Positions 1 through 6,636 are shown, counted from the first letter of the stretch. The stretch: DNA of 13,297 nt from CAYNFH01 sp964396385 (GCA_964396385.1 CAYNFH010000182.1:1-13297), one strand, 5' to 3'. The notes: generated from the letters alone by a model not told the origin. Program-made: numbers and translations.

Positions 1-405
1 GCCGCCGCCCGCGCCCGCAAGCTGCTCCACCTGCCCAAGAAGGGCGACATCCTCATCAAGCGCGTGGTCGCCCTGCCCGGCGAGACCGTGCAGATCCGCG
101 ACAACGAGGTCTGGGTGAATGGCGCGAAGCTGGACCTGCAGTACCGGCCGCTCCCGGACGACATGCCGGATGCCAGGTACGCGGTAGACCAGCCGCTCAA
201 GCTCGGCCCGGACGAGCTGTTTGTCCTGGGAGACAACCTGGGCAACAGCGATGACAGCCGCTACATCGGTCCCATCAAGCGCGGCCAGGTGGTGGCCCGC
301 TACCTGCGCACCTTCTGGCACCGCAATGTGCCGGGCGAACCCGCCGATCAACCATCGGGGCGGCCAGAGGACCAGGGCACGGCCGGCCCGGCCGGGAGCC
401 GTTAG
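1..405 (+). CDS. lepB: Signal peptidase I, C-terminal part (5' end outside window)
   Basis: This is the C-terminal 134 codons of type I signal peptidase, the membrane-bound serine/lysine protease that removes signal peptides from exported proteins. The reading frame is open from base 1 to a TAG at 403-405. It contains the catalytic-lysine block IKRVVALPGE (lysine codon 58-60), then the VWVNG strand and the conserved LGDNLGNSDDSRYIGPI box with the family's GDN...DSR signature. The nucleophilic serine and the transmembrane anchor must lie upstream of the window. The first visible residues look like the long loop that precedes the lysine in many family members. After the catalytic domain there is a Pro/Gly/Glu-rich tail of about 25 residues that looks disordered. 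The gene ends 6 bp before nagA, so the two are probably cotranscribed. Identification is secure; only the missing N-terminus is uncertain. Confidence 0.93.
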   Translation, partial: AAARARKLLHLPKKGDILIKRVVALPGETVQIRDNEVWVNGAKLDLQYRPLPDDMPDARYAVDQPLKLGPDELFVLGDNLGNSDDSRYIGPIKRGQVVARYLRTFWHRNVPGEPADQPSGRPEDQGTAGPAGSR

Positions 406-411
406 TCCGCC

Positions 412-1635
412 ATGCTGGAATCCACTCCCAGCGGCGACCTCCAGGTCCACGGCCGGCTCTGCGATACCGGCGAGCTCGCCACGGTCACCATCTCCCACGG
501 CCGCATCACCCGCATAGACACCGGTACGGCCGCCTACTCTGTATTGCCTGAACACCTGAACACCCGAACACCCGAACGCCCTCTCCCCTACCTCTCCCCC
601 GCCTTCCACGACATCCAGGTCAACGGCTACGGCGGCTATGACTTCAACGGCGGCGCGTGGAACGATCCGGCCCAGGCGGCCGATTCAATCTGGCCGATGT
701 TCGAGCTACTGGCCAGGGCCGGGACCGCGCTGGTCTGCCCCACCATATGCACCCAGTCCGAAAAGTCCACCCTGCGCAATCTGTCCGCCATCGCCCGTGC
801 GATGGAATCGGACCCGCGCATCCGGCGCGCCGTCACCGGCATCCACGTGGAGGGACCCTACATCTCGCCGGAAGACGGGCCGCGTGGCGCCCACCCGCTC
901 CAGCACGTCCGCAAGCCGGACTGGGACGAGTTCCGCCGCTTCCAGGAGGCAGCGGGCGGCAACATCCGCATCCTCACCCTCGCCCCGGAGCTGGAAGGAG
1001 CGCTGCCCTTGATCGAGAAGGTCGCCGAGAGCGGGGTAGTAGTGGCGCTGGGCCACACCGGCGCGGAGCCGGAGACCATCCGCGACGCCGTCCGCGCGGG
1101 CGCCCGGCTCTCCACGCACCTGGGCAACGGCGCCCACAGCCAGATCCGCCGGCACCCCAACTACATCTGGGAGCAGCTCGCAAGCGACTCTCTCTACGCC
1201 AGCATCATTGCGGACGGCCACCACCTGCCGCCCTCCGTCGTCAAGAGCATCGCCCGCGTGAAAGGGCCGGAGAAGCTGATCCTGGTGAGCGACGCCGTCT
1301 CCCTCGGCGGTCTGCCGCCCGGCATCTATGGCGAGGGCCGCGTGGAGGTCCTCCCCAACGGCAAGGTGGTCCTGGCCGGCACGCCCTATCTAAGCGGCGC
1401 GGGCCACCTGCTGGATACCTGCGTCTCCAACGCCCTCCGGTTCTCGGACCTTGCGGTCGCTCATGCCACCGCCTGCGCCAGCGCCATCCCGGCTCGCCTG
1501 CTCGGCATGGAAGACCACAAGGGGCATCTCCGCGTCGGCTCTGACGCGGATCTCACCCTCTTCCGCATCCCGGACGAGGGCCCGCTGGAGATCGCCGCCA
1601 CCCTCTGCGGGGGAGAGGTGGTCTACCATGCCTGA
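412..1635 (+). CDS. nagA: N-acetylglucosamine-6-phosphate deacetylase
   Basis: The 407-residue protein matches the usual length of NagA, a cytoplasmic amidohydrolase that converts GlcNAc-6-phosphate to glucosamine-6-phosphate and acetate in amino-sugar and peptidoglycan recycling. Visible motifs: the FHDIQVNGYGGYDF segment (residues 65-78), where Gln-x-Asn replaces the usual HxH as in E. coli NagA; the metal-ligand glutamate E147 in GIHVEGPY; H215 in ALGHTGA; H236 in STHLGNG; H271 in ADGHH; and the catalytic aspartate D294 in LVSDAV. A typical C-terminal GSDADLTLF strand closes the fold. The start ATG follows lepB by 6 bp, with only a weak GGGAG upstream. The next gene starts inside the last codons of this one, which suggests translational coupling. 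Residues 46-56 are encoded by a short tandem repeat also found elsewhere in the window. The annotation is well supported; the exact sugar preference (GlcNAc-6-P or GalNAc-6-P) is not visible. Confidence 0.95.
   Translation: MLESTPSGDLQVHGRLCDTGELATVTISHGRITRIDTGTAAYSVLPEHLNTRTPERPLPYLSPAFHDIQVNGYGGYDFNGGAWNDPAQAADSIWPMFELLARAGTALVCPTICTQSEKSTLRNLSAIARAMESDPRIRRAVTGIHVEGPYISPEDGPRGAHPLQHVRKPDWDEFRRFQEAAGGNIRILTLAPELEGALPLIEKVAESGVVVALGHTGAEPETIRDAVRAGARLSTHLGNGAHSQIRRHPNYIWEQLASDSLYASIIADGHHLPPSVVKSIARVKGPEKLILVSDAVSLGGLPPGIYGEGRVEVLPNGKVVLAGTPYLSGAGHLLDTCVSNALRFSDLAVAHATACASAIPARLLGMEDHKGHLRVGSDADLTLFRIPDEGPLEIAATLCGGEVVYHA
547..576 (+). repeat. 8-bp tandem repeat CACCYGAA inside nagA (3.75 units)
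   Basis: The stretch reads cctgaa, cacctgaa, cacccgaa, cacccgaa, an 8-bp period that is not a multiple of three. It encodes the Pro/Glu/Asn/Thr-rich segment at NagA residues 46-56, in the surface region just before the LSPAF strand. The same unit in tandem occurs between genes at 6421-6450. The repeat has therefore entered, or arisen in, coding sequence without breaking the frame. Confidence 0.9.
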
Positions 1636-2980
1636 GCAAGAGTCGAGGGACCAGCTTCCTGCGTCCCCTCTCACGACTCACGACTCACGACTCACGACTC
1701 CAAGGGCCATCCGCATCGCCCTCGTCGGCGCCGGCATGTTCGGCGGCGACATGCACCTGCGCGCCTTCGCGGACCTGGAGCGCTCCGGCCTCTCCGGCTT
1801 TCTGGCGCGCCTGGGCCTGGACGAGTTCAGCCGCCCCCTGGCGGACGTGGAGTTCCAGCTCGTGGCCGTCGCCACCCGCTCGGAAGCCTCGGCCCGCCGC
1901 GCCGCCGACCAGTACGCCGAATGGACCGGCCGCCGTCCCGCCACCTACCACGGCGCGACCCCCTGGACAGACCTGCTGTCGGCCCATCCGGGGCTGGACG
2001 TGCTCGCCGTCGCCACGCCGGACAACCTCCACACGGAGCCGGTCCTCGCCGCCCTGGAAGCCGGCTGCCACGTCATCGTGGAAAAGCCGATGTGCCTGGA
2101 CACCGCGGAGGCGGACCGCATCGTGGAGGCGGCCAACGCCAGGCAGCGCGTGGTCTGCGTGGACATGCACAAGCGGTTCGACCCGGACCACATGCGCATC
2201 CGCAACGACATCAGGGAACGGATCGGCGAGCCGCTCTACGGCACCGCCATTCTGGAGGAGCCGCTGGAGGTCTCCACCAGCACCTTCCAGTGGGCCACTC
2301 AGAGCGACCCCTTCAGCTACGTCGGCCCGCACTGGACGGACCTGTTCCACTACTATTTCGGCGCCAAGCCCCTGGGGCTCACGGCGGTGGGACAGAAGAA
2401 GCGGCTCAAGCGCCAGGGCATCGACGCTTACGATGCCGTGCAGGTCCGCGTGGACTGGGACAACGGCATGAGCATCACCTTCCAGAACAACTGGATCACC
2501 CCGCCGGACTTCGAGGGGCCGGTCAACCAGGGCCACGAGATCGTGGGCACGGACGGCAAGGTGGAGAGCGACCAGCAGTACCGTGGCTTCCGGTTCTGGT
2601 ACGCGGGCGGCGGCTCCCGCACCTCCAACAACCACTTCACGCGCAACGTGCCGCGTCCGGACGGGAGCGCCGCCTACGTCGGCTACGGCACGGACAGCAT
2701 CCACGTGGGCATGCTCGCCGCCTGCCGCATCAAGCTCCTCGGCGCCACGCTGGAGGAGGTGAAGCCCACCTTCCCCACGCCGGAGGAGGGCCGGATCACC
2801 GTCGCCATCGTCCACGCCGCCCGTATCGTCCGGGACCGCAACTTCGCCTACCAGCAGCAGGGCAAAGCGCCCGCCGTCTCCGCCGCCTTCGGCCCGGACG
2901 GCATCACCATCCTGGACCCCTACCGCGCCCCCGCCGGCCCGGCTGCTGTGATGGAGCGCATCTACAAGCGTCCTATCTGA
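1628..2980 (+). CDS. Gfo/Idh/MocA family NAD(P)-dependent oxidoreductase
   Basis: This 450-residue protein belongs to the glucose-fructose oxidoreductase / inositol dehydrogenase / MocA family of cytoplasmic sugar or cyclitol dehydrogenases. The Rossmann fold begins at residue 28 with IALVGAGMFG (GxGxxG, G34-G39), followed by the family's EKP signature in HVIVEKPM (152-154). The C-terminal sheet domain contains GPHWTDLFHYYFG (H235, D238, H241), matching the catalytic D-x-x-x-H region. The chosen ATG overlaps the nagA stop by 8 bp and has GGGGGAGAGG about 10 bp upstream; earlier starts would run deep into nagA. The roughly 26 residues before the Rossmann fold are partly encoded by a 7-bp tandem repeat and have no counterpart in the second Gfo/Idh protein here, whose fold starts at residue 4. 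At 450 residues it is longer than most relatives. The substrate is unknown; coupling to nagA suggests an amino-sugar or related hexose, by context only. Confidence 0.94.
   Translation: MPEQESRDQLPASPLTTHDSRLTTPRAIRIALVGAGMFGGDMHLRAFADLERSGLSGFLARLGLDEFSRPLADVEFQLVAVATRSEASARRAADQYAEWTGRRPATYHGATPWTDLLSAHPGLDVLAVATPDNLHTEPVLAALEAGCHVIVEKPMCLDTAEADRIVEAANARQRVVCVDMHKRFDPDHMRIRNDIRERIGEPLYGTAILEEPLEVSTSTFQWATQSDPFSYVGPHWTDLFHYYFGAKPLGLTAVGQKKRLKRQGIDAYDAVQVRVDWDNGMSITFQNNWITPPDFEGPVNQGHEIVGTDGKVESDQQYRGFRFWYAGGGSRTSNNHFTRNVPRPDGSAAYVGYGTDSIHVGMLAACRIKLLGATLEEVKPTFPTPEEGRITVAIVHAARIVRDRNFAYQQQGKAPAVSAAFGPDGITILDPYRAPAGPAAVMERIYKRPI
1671..1700 (+). repeat. 7-bp tandem repeat TCACGAC inside the start of a Gfo/Idh gene (about 4.3 units)
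   Basis: Four consecutive perfect TCACGAC units followed by TC encode residues 15-24 of the oxidoreductase. Just upstream, GAGTCG (1640-1645) and AGGGAC (1646-1651) can pair with GTCCCCT (1663-1669) and CGACTC (1674-1679), giving a bulged hairpin within the first 20 codons. The unit is out of phase with codons, so the three reading registers alternate through it. Confidence 0.9.
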
Positions 2981-3001
2981 GGAGATTCCACCATCTGTCC
3001 G

Positions 3002-3102
3002 CACCGGGCTGAACCCCGGTGCTATTAGATGGGAACCCCTTCGGGCTGGGGAGCCGGCGCAAGCCGGGTTCTCCTTCAATAGCACCGGGGTTTAGCCCGG
3101 TG
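3002..3102 (+). repeat. Long palindromic repeat element, copy A
   Basis: The outer arms 3002-3027 and 3077-3102 are inverted repeats matching at 24 of 26 positions, one mismatch being a G-T type. Inside are GGGAACCC (3031-3038) opposite GGGTTCTCC (3066-3074), a short CC-TTCG-GG hairpin (3038-3045) and a CCGGC-GCAA-GCCGG hairpin (3054-3067), so it could fold into a multi-branched RNA with UUCG- and GNRA-type loops. A homologous copy lies in the opposite orientation near 12497-12584. The element fills the gap between two convergent genes, ending 4 bp before the stop of the minus-strand gene. No coding sequence is seen in it. It may act as a bidirectional terminator or be a REP/MITE-like mobile repeat. 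Confidence 0.88.
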
Positions 3103-3106
3103 GTGC

Positions 3107-3757
3107 TCAGGCGAGCCGCCGAACGGATCTTTGAAACGCCAATCTGGCCAGGTTGGCCCCTTTCCGCATCCATACTCGGACGTTGAAGAAGGTGGATTCC
3201 GCGAGGAGTCCCGCCATGAGCCTGTTGGGCGGTAAGTACCTGATCTCCTGATGCTCGTAGTAGTGCAGCCGTTCTCCGTCCCAGCCCACCGACATCCGCG
3301 GACGGTAGAACAGCGTAAATAGGACGGGGAGCCGCGGCCCTTGACGTGCGGCCGTTGGCTCCAACACATGCCATTCGCCGTTCATGCGGAACGTGACCCA
3401 CGCGTGCGGAACGCCGCGCTGCCCGGCCTGTCCAACCATGTACCGGGCGTCATAGCCAAGATGCAGGAGTTGCCGCCACGCCCATAGCGCGAAACAGTCG
3501 CAGTCACCCTGCCGCACGCGCTCAAATTGCTCCGGCGGCATCCAGTAGTCGCCTACGCCGAACTGATCTTTGTCCGCCACATACCGGCACCGTAGCAGAA
3601 AGGAGCGGATCTCCTCCAGGCTGCCGCAGCGAACGGCGAGCGGCTGGCTGAGGTACGCCCCCATGGGGAACGTGGACCGGAAGCCGTGGCGTCTTCGCGG
3701 CTGCGACACGGGTCGCCCCTCTATGTCCCACGAGCCGGGAATTAGCCGGGTGATCAT
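3107..3757 (-). CDS. Transglutaminase-like cysteine protein
   Basis: This 216-residue protein has a transglutaminase-like (papain-fold) core. The nucleophile motif is GDCDCFALWAW (G84-W94, with C86 the likely nucleophile), followed by LGYDARYMVG and the catalytic histidine in GVPHAWVTF (H118). The third acidic position is E133 in HVLEPT, where many transglutaminases have Asp. The preceding segment, RYVADKDQFGVGDYW, also fits bacterial transglutaminase-like proteins. No signal peptide or membrane segment is visible, so it is probably cytoplasmic. Members of this fold act as proteases, amidases or peptide crosslinkers; the substrate cannot be read here. The ATG at 3757 has AGGAG 8 bp upstream. 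The gene is divergent from the DUF4832-type gene (77 bp gap) and ends just beyond palindromic element A. A second cysteine, C88, sits where I would expect Asp (recalled, not checked). Confidence 0.85.
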   Translation of the reverse strand: MITRLIPGSWDIEGRPVSQPRRRHGFRSTFPMGAYLSQPLAVRCGSLEEIRSFLLRCRYVADKDQFGVGDYWMPPEQFERVRQGDCDCFALWAWRQLLHLGYDARYMVGQAGQRGVPHAWVTFRMNGEWHVLEPTAARQGPRLPVLFTLFYRPRMSVGWDGERLHYYEHQEIRYLPPNRLMAGLLAESTFFNVRVWMRKGANLARLAFQRSVRRLA

Positions 3758-3834
3758 CGAATTGGCTCCTGTCTCGCTTGACGCCGCCCGCCGCCTCCGG
3801 TTTCGTCATCCGGCTTGAAGGAGGAGTCTCGACC
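3758..3834. promoter_or_regulatory. Divergent intergenic region between transglutaminase-like and DUF4832-type genes
   Basis: These 77 bp must carry the start signals for both divergent genes unless transcripts begin inside a gene. Both ribosome binding sites are clear. TTGACG at 3778-3783 could be a plus-strand -35 box, but the sequence 17 bp on (TTTCGT) is a poor -10, so no promoter is assigned. Confidence 0.4.
3818..3826 (+). promoter_or_regulatory. Ribosome binding site that fixes the DUF4832-type gene start
   Basis: AAGGAGGAG lies 8 bp before the ATG at 3835. It rules out the upstream in-frame TTG at 3778, which has no such site. Confidence 0.85.
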
Positions 3835-5190
3835 ATGCCCATCCGCCGCGTCCGCCCCATTCCGGTCGGCCTGGATACCTACCTCGCCAACCCGCACAAG
3901 GGCTGCTGCACCTTCCAGCACTTCAACGGAGACCCGCTCTACCCCGGCACCTCCTGGTCGGAGGAAGGGCCGCTGGACTTCCCGCCCGCCCCGCAGCCCG
4001 TGGCCCCCGGCTACCTGCCCACCACCGTCTCCTACTGCCGCTGGTTCTGGCGCGTCATGGAGCCAAAGGACGGGGAGTACGACTTCCACATGATAGACGG
4101 CGCCCTCAAGACCTGCGAGGAGCGCCGGCAGACCCTGGCCGTGCGGCTCATGGCCTTCGGCTCCTACCGCCAGCCGCGCGTGCCGGACTGGTACGCCGAG
4201 CGATACCCCATGACCGAGGCCACCTACGGCGGCGGCACGTTTCCCATCCCCGTCCACGATTCGCCGGAGTACCTGGAGCGCTGGGGCGGGCTGGTGCGGG
4301 AGTTCGCCCGCCGGTACGACGGTCATCCCTACCTGGAGACCGTGGACGTCACCTACATCGGGCCATGGGGAGAGGGGGCAGGGGAGTGCAGCCGCGAGCA
4401 GTGCCGCCGATTCGCGGAGCTGTGGAAGGATGCGTTCCCCAACACCATCCGCCTCGGCATGATAGAAGGCCCGCAGATGCAGGAGGCGCTGGCCACCGGC
4501 TCCGGCTGGCGGTGCGACTGCTACGGCGACATGCGCGCCGAAGGCACCGCGCACGTGCCTGGCCACCTCGCCTGGAACCACATGTTCGACTCCTACCCCA
4601 CGGAGGTGGCGCGGGGCGGAGCGCAGGAGACCTGGAAGACCGCGCCCGTCCACCTGGAGACCTGCTGGGTGCCCATGCACTGGTATCGGCAGGGGTGGGA
4701 CCTGGAGTTCATCCTGGAGCAGGGGCTCAAATACCACGCCACCTACTTCATGCCCAAGTCCACCGCGCTGCCGGACGCCTGGATGGGCAGGCTGGCCGCC
4801 TTCTGCGAGAAACTGGGCTACCGCTTCATCTTCCGCCAGGCCATCGTGGACACGCAGGCGCCGCGCACGGGCAGCTTCCAGTTCCAGTGCTGGATAGAGA
4901 ACGTGGGGGTCGCGCCCCTCTACCGGCCCTACCGCTTCGCGCTGCGCCTCCGACAGGGAGAGCGCGAGGCCGTGGTGCCGCTGGAAGACGTGGACGTCCG
5001 CACCTGGCTGCCCGGCGACATTTGGATGGACCGCACCATCCCCATCCCTGCAGGCTTCCAGCCCGGCGTCGCGGAGCTGGCCGTCGGCATCGTCGACCCC
5101 CCCACCCACGCGCCGCGCGTCCGCTTCGCCAACCGCGAATCCTTCAGCGACCGCTGGCTGGACCTCGGCGCCATCGAGCTAACGGGGTAG
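3835..5190 (+). CDS. DUF4832-type putative glycoside hydrolase
   Basis: This 451-residue protein resembles bacterial proteins with an N-terminal TIM-barrel-like region and a C-terminal beta-rich DUF4832 domain, often annotated as beta-galactosidase-like. The N-terminus has the NPHKGCCTFQHF start typical of the group. Residues 68-110 (CRWFWRVMEPKDGEYDF, then LAVRLMAFGS) look like the first strands of a retaining glycosidase barrel. Possible catalytic acids are E180 in YIGPWGEG and E275 in HLETCW; this assignment is an inference. From about residue 330, FQFQCWIENVGVAPLYRPY and the following strands form the C-terminal beta domain. No signal peptide is seen, so any substrate is probably an imported oligosaccharide. 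The gene ends 144 bp before the convergent Gfo/Idh gene, a pairing that fits sugar catabolism. Family membership is from motif memory; activity is unproven. Confidence 0.84.
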   Translation: MPIRRVRPIPVGLDTYLANPHKGCCTFQHFNGDPLYPGTSWSEEGPLDFPPAPQPVAPGYLPTTVSYCRWFWRVMEPKDGEYDFHMIDGALKTCEERRQTLAVRLMAFGSYRQPRVPDWYAERYPMTEATYGGGTFPIPVHDSPEYLERWGGLVREFARRYDGHPYLETVDVTYIGPWGEGAGECSREQCRRFAELWKDAFPNTIRLGMIEGPQMQEALATGSGWRCDCYGDMRAEGTAHVPGHLAWNHMFDSYPTEVARGGAQETWKTAPVHLETCWVPMHWYRQGWDLEFILEQGLKYHATYFMPKSTALPDAWMGRLAAFCEKLGYRFIFRQAIVDTQAPRTGSFQFQCWIENVGVAPLYRPYRFALRLRQGEREAVVPLEDVDVRTWLPGDIWMDRTIPIPAGFQPGVAELAVGIVDPPTHAPRVRFANRESFSDRWLDLGAIELTG

Positions 5191-5195
5191 TATTC

Positions 5196-5334
5196 ACCAC
5201 AGAGTACGCAGAGAGCGCAGAGAACGGCGGGTGAGGAGATACGGGATGAGGTTTGGCCTGAATCCGATCCACCTTATCGCCCCATCGCCTCATCGCCTCA
5301 TCAGAATCTCTGTGTCCTCAGCGCCCTCTGTGGT
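5196..5334. repeat. Inverted-repeat element built of CACAGAG-type 9-bp units
   Basis: Left arm 5196-5223 and right arm 5307-5334 are inverted repeats matching at 22 of 28 positions. Each arm is three 9-bp units: CACAGAGTA, CGCAGAGAG, CGCAGAGAA on the plus strand, and CACAGAGGG, CGCTGAGGA, CACAGAGAT on the minus strand. Inside, GGGATGAGG (5243-5251) can pair with CCTCATC units near 5289-5302. The element fills the gap between two convergent genes and its right end touches the TAA stop of the minus-strand gene. No gene is seen in it. It could terminate transcription from both sides. CACAGAG/CACGAAG repeats of this style recur in many environmental bacterial genomes (recalled, not checked). Confidence 0.85.
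5274..5304 (+). repeat. 8-bp tandem repeat YCATCGCC (about 3.8 units)
   Basis: The units TTATCGCC, CCATCGCC, TCATCGCC and the partial TCATCAG run in tandem within the larger inverted-repeat element, in the loop next to its right arm. The last units can pair with GATGAGG at 5245-5251. Confidence 0.75.
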
Positions 5335-6402
5335 TTAAGCCGTTCCCCATATCCCCGGATTCTGCCGCTGGCACTCCTCTATCACCGCGATCTGCTGCCG
5401 CACCTGTTGCGGCGTGACCTCCAGCGGCGCCCCCTCGGTCAGCGTGCGGTACAGCATGGAGTAGAACGCCTCGGACATCGTGTCGAACAGCCCCTCGCCC
5501 TCCGGCATCTCCCAGGAGTGCTCTATCCGGTCCAGCGTCTCCCGCGGGTAGGCAGGGGTCCCGTCCGGCTTCTCCAACGGCGTCGTGATCAGCCGCTGGT
5601 GCGGGGCCGTGCTCGTGTCGTAGTACGCCCAGTCGATGTGCTTAGTATCGCCCTTGAGCCCACCTCGTGTGCCGTACACGTTGAAGGTGTGCGTGGGATA
5701 CTTGCAGCAGGAGGAGATTTCGAGCTGGATGATGGGCCGGCCCTCGCCGCTCAGGATCAGCAGCACGTGGTCGTCCGCGTTGCCGTAGCTCACCGTGTGG
5801 CGCATCCAGCACCGCACGTCCGGCATCCGGTCCGTCCCAAAGAGCTGCAGCGCCTGGTCCAGCGGGTGCGGGCCCGTGTTCAGCAGGTTGCCGCCCATCT
5901 CGGAGGTGAGGGTCTGCCAGTCGTACCGGCGAGAGAAGCCGTTGGAGGCCATATTGATCTGCACGATCTCGCCCAGCACGCCCGACTCAATGACTTCCCG
6001 CACCTTCCGGAAGTAGGGGCCGAATCGCGACTGCTGGAAGATGGCCAGCACCTTGCCGGACTTCACGGATGCGGCGATGAGCCGGTCCACGTCCGCCGCG
6101 CGGGAGGCCAGCGGCTTCTCGCACAGCACGTTGAAACCGGCCTCCAGCAGCGCCAGGGAGAAGGGGACGTGGTACTTGCTGGGCGCGGCGTTCACCACCA
6201 GGTCCAGGTCATTGCGGCCCAGCAGCTCCGCGTAGTCGCCGAAGGCCTCGCACCCGTACTCCCGCCTCGCCCGCTCCTGCCGCTCCGGTATCGGGTCCAC
6301 CACGGCCACAATCTGGTACCGCTCGTCCTTGGACTGGTGCTCCCCGTGGATGTCCCGCCCGCTGCGCCCCTGTCCCAGAATCGCCGTCCGTATCTTGCGC
6401 AT
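5335..6402 (-). CDS. Gfo/Idh/MocA family NAD(P)-dependent oxidoreductase
   Basis: This 355-residue protein is of typical length for the family. The dinucleotide fold starts almost at the N-terminus with TAILGQGRSG (GxGxxG at G10, G12, G15). The family signature CEKP is at 94-97, and the C-terminal domain has GGNLLNTGPHPLDQALQLFG (H179 and D182 in the catalytic D/H region). No signal peptide is visible, so it is a cytoplasmic dehydrogenase or oxidoreductase acting on a sugar, sugar acid or cyclitol. The ATG at 6402 has GAGGAG 5 bp upstream. It is only distantly similar to the Gfo/Idh protein at 1628-2980 and is not a recent duplicate. It converges with the DUF4832-type gene across a repeat element that directly abuts its TAA stop. 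The substrate is unknown; the context suggests carbohydrate breakdown. Confidence 0.96.
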   Translation of the reverse strand: MRKIRTAILGQGRSGRDIHGEHQSKDERYQIVAVVDPIPERQERARREYGCEAFGDYAELLGRNDLDLVVNAAPSKYHVPFSLALLEAGFNVLCEKPLASRAADVDRLIAASVKSGKVLAIFQQSRFGPYFRKVREVIESGVLGEIVQINMASNGFSRRYDWQTLTSEMGGNLLNTGPHPLDQALQLFGTDRMPDVRCWMRHTVSYGNADDHVLLILSGEGRPIIQLEISSCCKYPTHTFNVYGTRGGLKGDTKHIDWAYYDTSTAPHQRLITTPLEKPDGTPAYPRETLDRIEHSWEMPEGEGLFDTMSEAFYSMLYRTLTEGAPLEVTPQQVRQQIAVIEECQRQNPGIWGTA

Positions 6403-6420
6403 AGTGTCTCCTCACCGATC

Positions 6421-6450
6421 CACCTGAACACCTGAACACCTGAACACCCG
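6421..6450 (+). repeat. 8-bp tandem repeat CACCTGAA (about 3.75 units), intergenic
   Basis: Three perfect CACCTGAA units are followed by CACCCG, matching the unit found inside nagA at 547-576. The array starts 19 bp upstream of the minus-strand Gfo/Idh start codon, so it lies in that gene's leader or promoter region. The rest of the 243-bp divergent region (6403-6645) holds no convincing gene or clear promoter. Confidence 0.88.
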
Positions 6451-6628
6451 CGTTCGTCCGCTGCGTCACCCTTCGGTCCTTACGAAAGACCCTCCTGCGG
6501 CAATGACAACATGCGCTCCTGGTTTCCCGCGCCAGAAGGAACTGACCGCCGCGCTGGAGAATCCCCTGCGGAGCGCGCCGCAAAACCTGTGGGGCGCAAC
6601 TCCGCCGCTCCGTTCTCCTCGCCGAGTT

Positions 6629-6636
6629 GGGAAAGG
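6629..6636 (+). promoter_or_regulatory. Ribosome binding site for the ankyrin/squalene-cyclase-fold gene
   Basis: GGGAAAGG lies 9 bp before the ATG at 6646 and 12 bp before another at 6649. It directly abuts an ATG at 6637, which is therefore unlikely to be used. Choosing 6646 or 6649 puts a clean signal peptide at the N-terminus. Confidence 0.6.

Noticed and set aside
657..1544. Second-frame open reading inside nagA
   Set aside because: Arg/Pro/Gly-rich translation typical of an off-frame reading of high-GC DNA.
1628..2980. GH109-type NAD-dependent N-acetylgalactosaminidase
   Set aside because: The length is similar, but the Tat signal and family-specific motifs were not seen; only the general Gfo/Idh/MocA call is supported.
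1685..3085. Long open frame on the minus strand opposite the first Gfo/Idh gene
   Set aside because: It is a high-GC shadow frame. The translation is low-complexity Gly/Val/Ala/Arg with no motif, while the plus strand has a clear family match.
3778..3806. Promoter TTGACG plus -10 for the DUF4832-type gene
   Set aside because: The candidate -10 TTTCGT at the right spacing is poor and could be chance in GC-rich DNA.
3754..5109. Long open frame on the minus strand opposite the DUF4832-type gene
   Set aside because: Same reason: no recognisable motif, low complexity, and it overlaps a gene with a strong ribosome binding site and family motifs.
5407..6435. Long open frame on the plus strand opposite the second Gfo/Idh gene
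   Set aside because: Shadow of a gene with GxGxxG and EKP motifs; the translation has no fold signature.
6421..6450. CRISPR array
   Set aside because: Units are 8 bp in direct tandem with no spacers; the same applies to the arrays at 547-576, 1671-1700 and 5274-5304.
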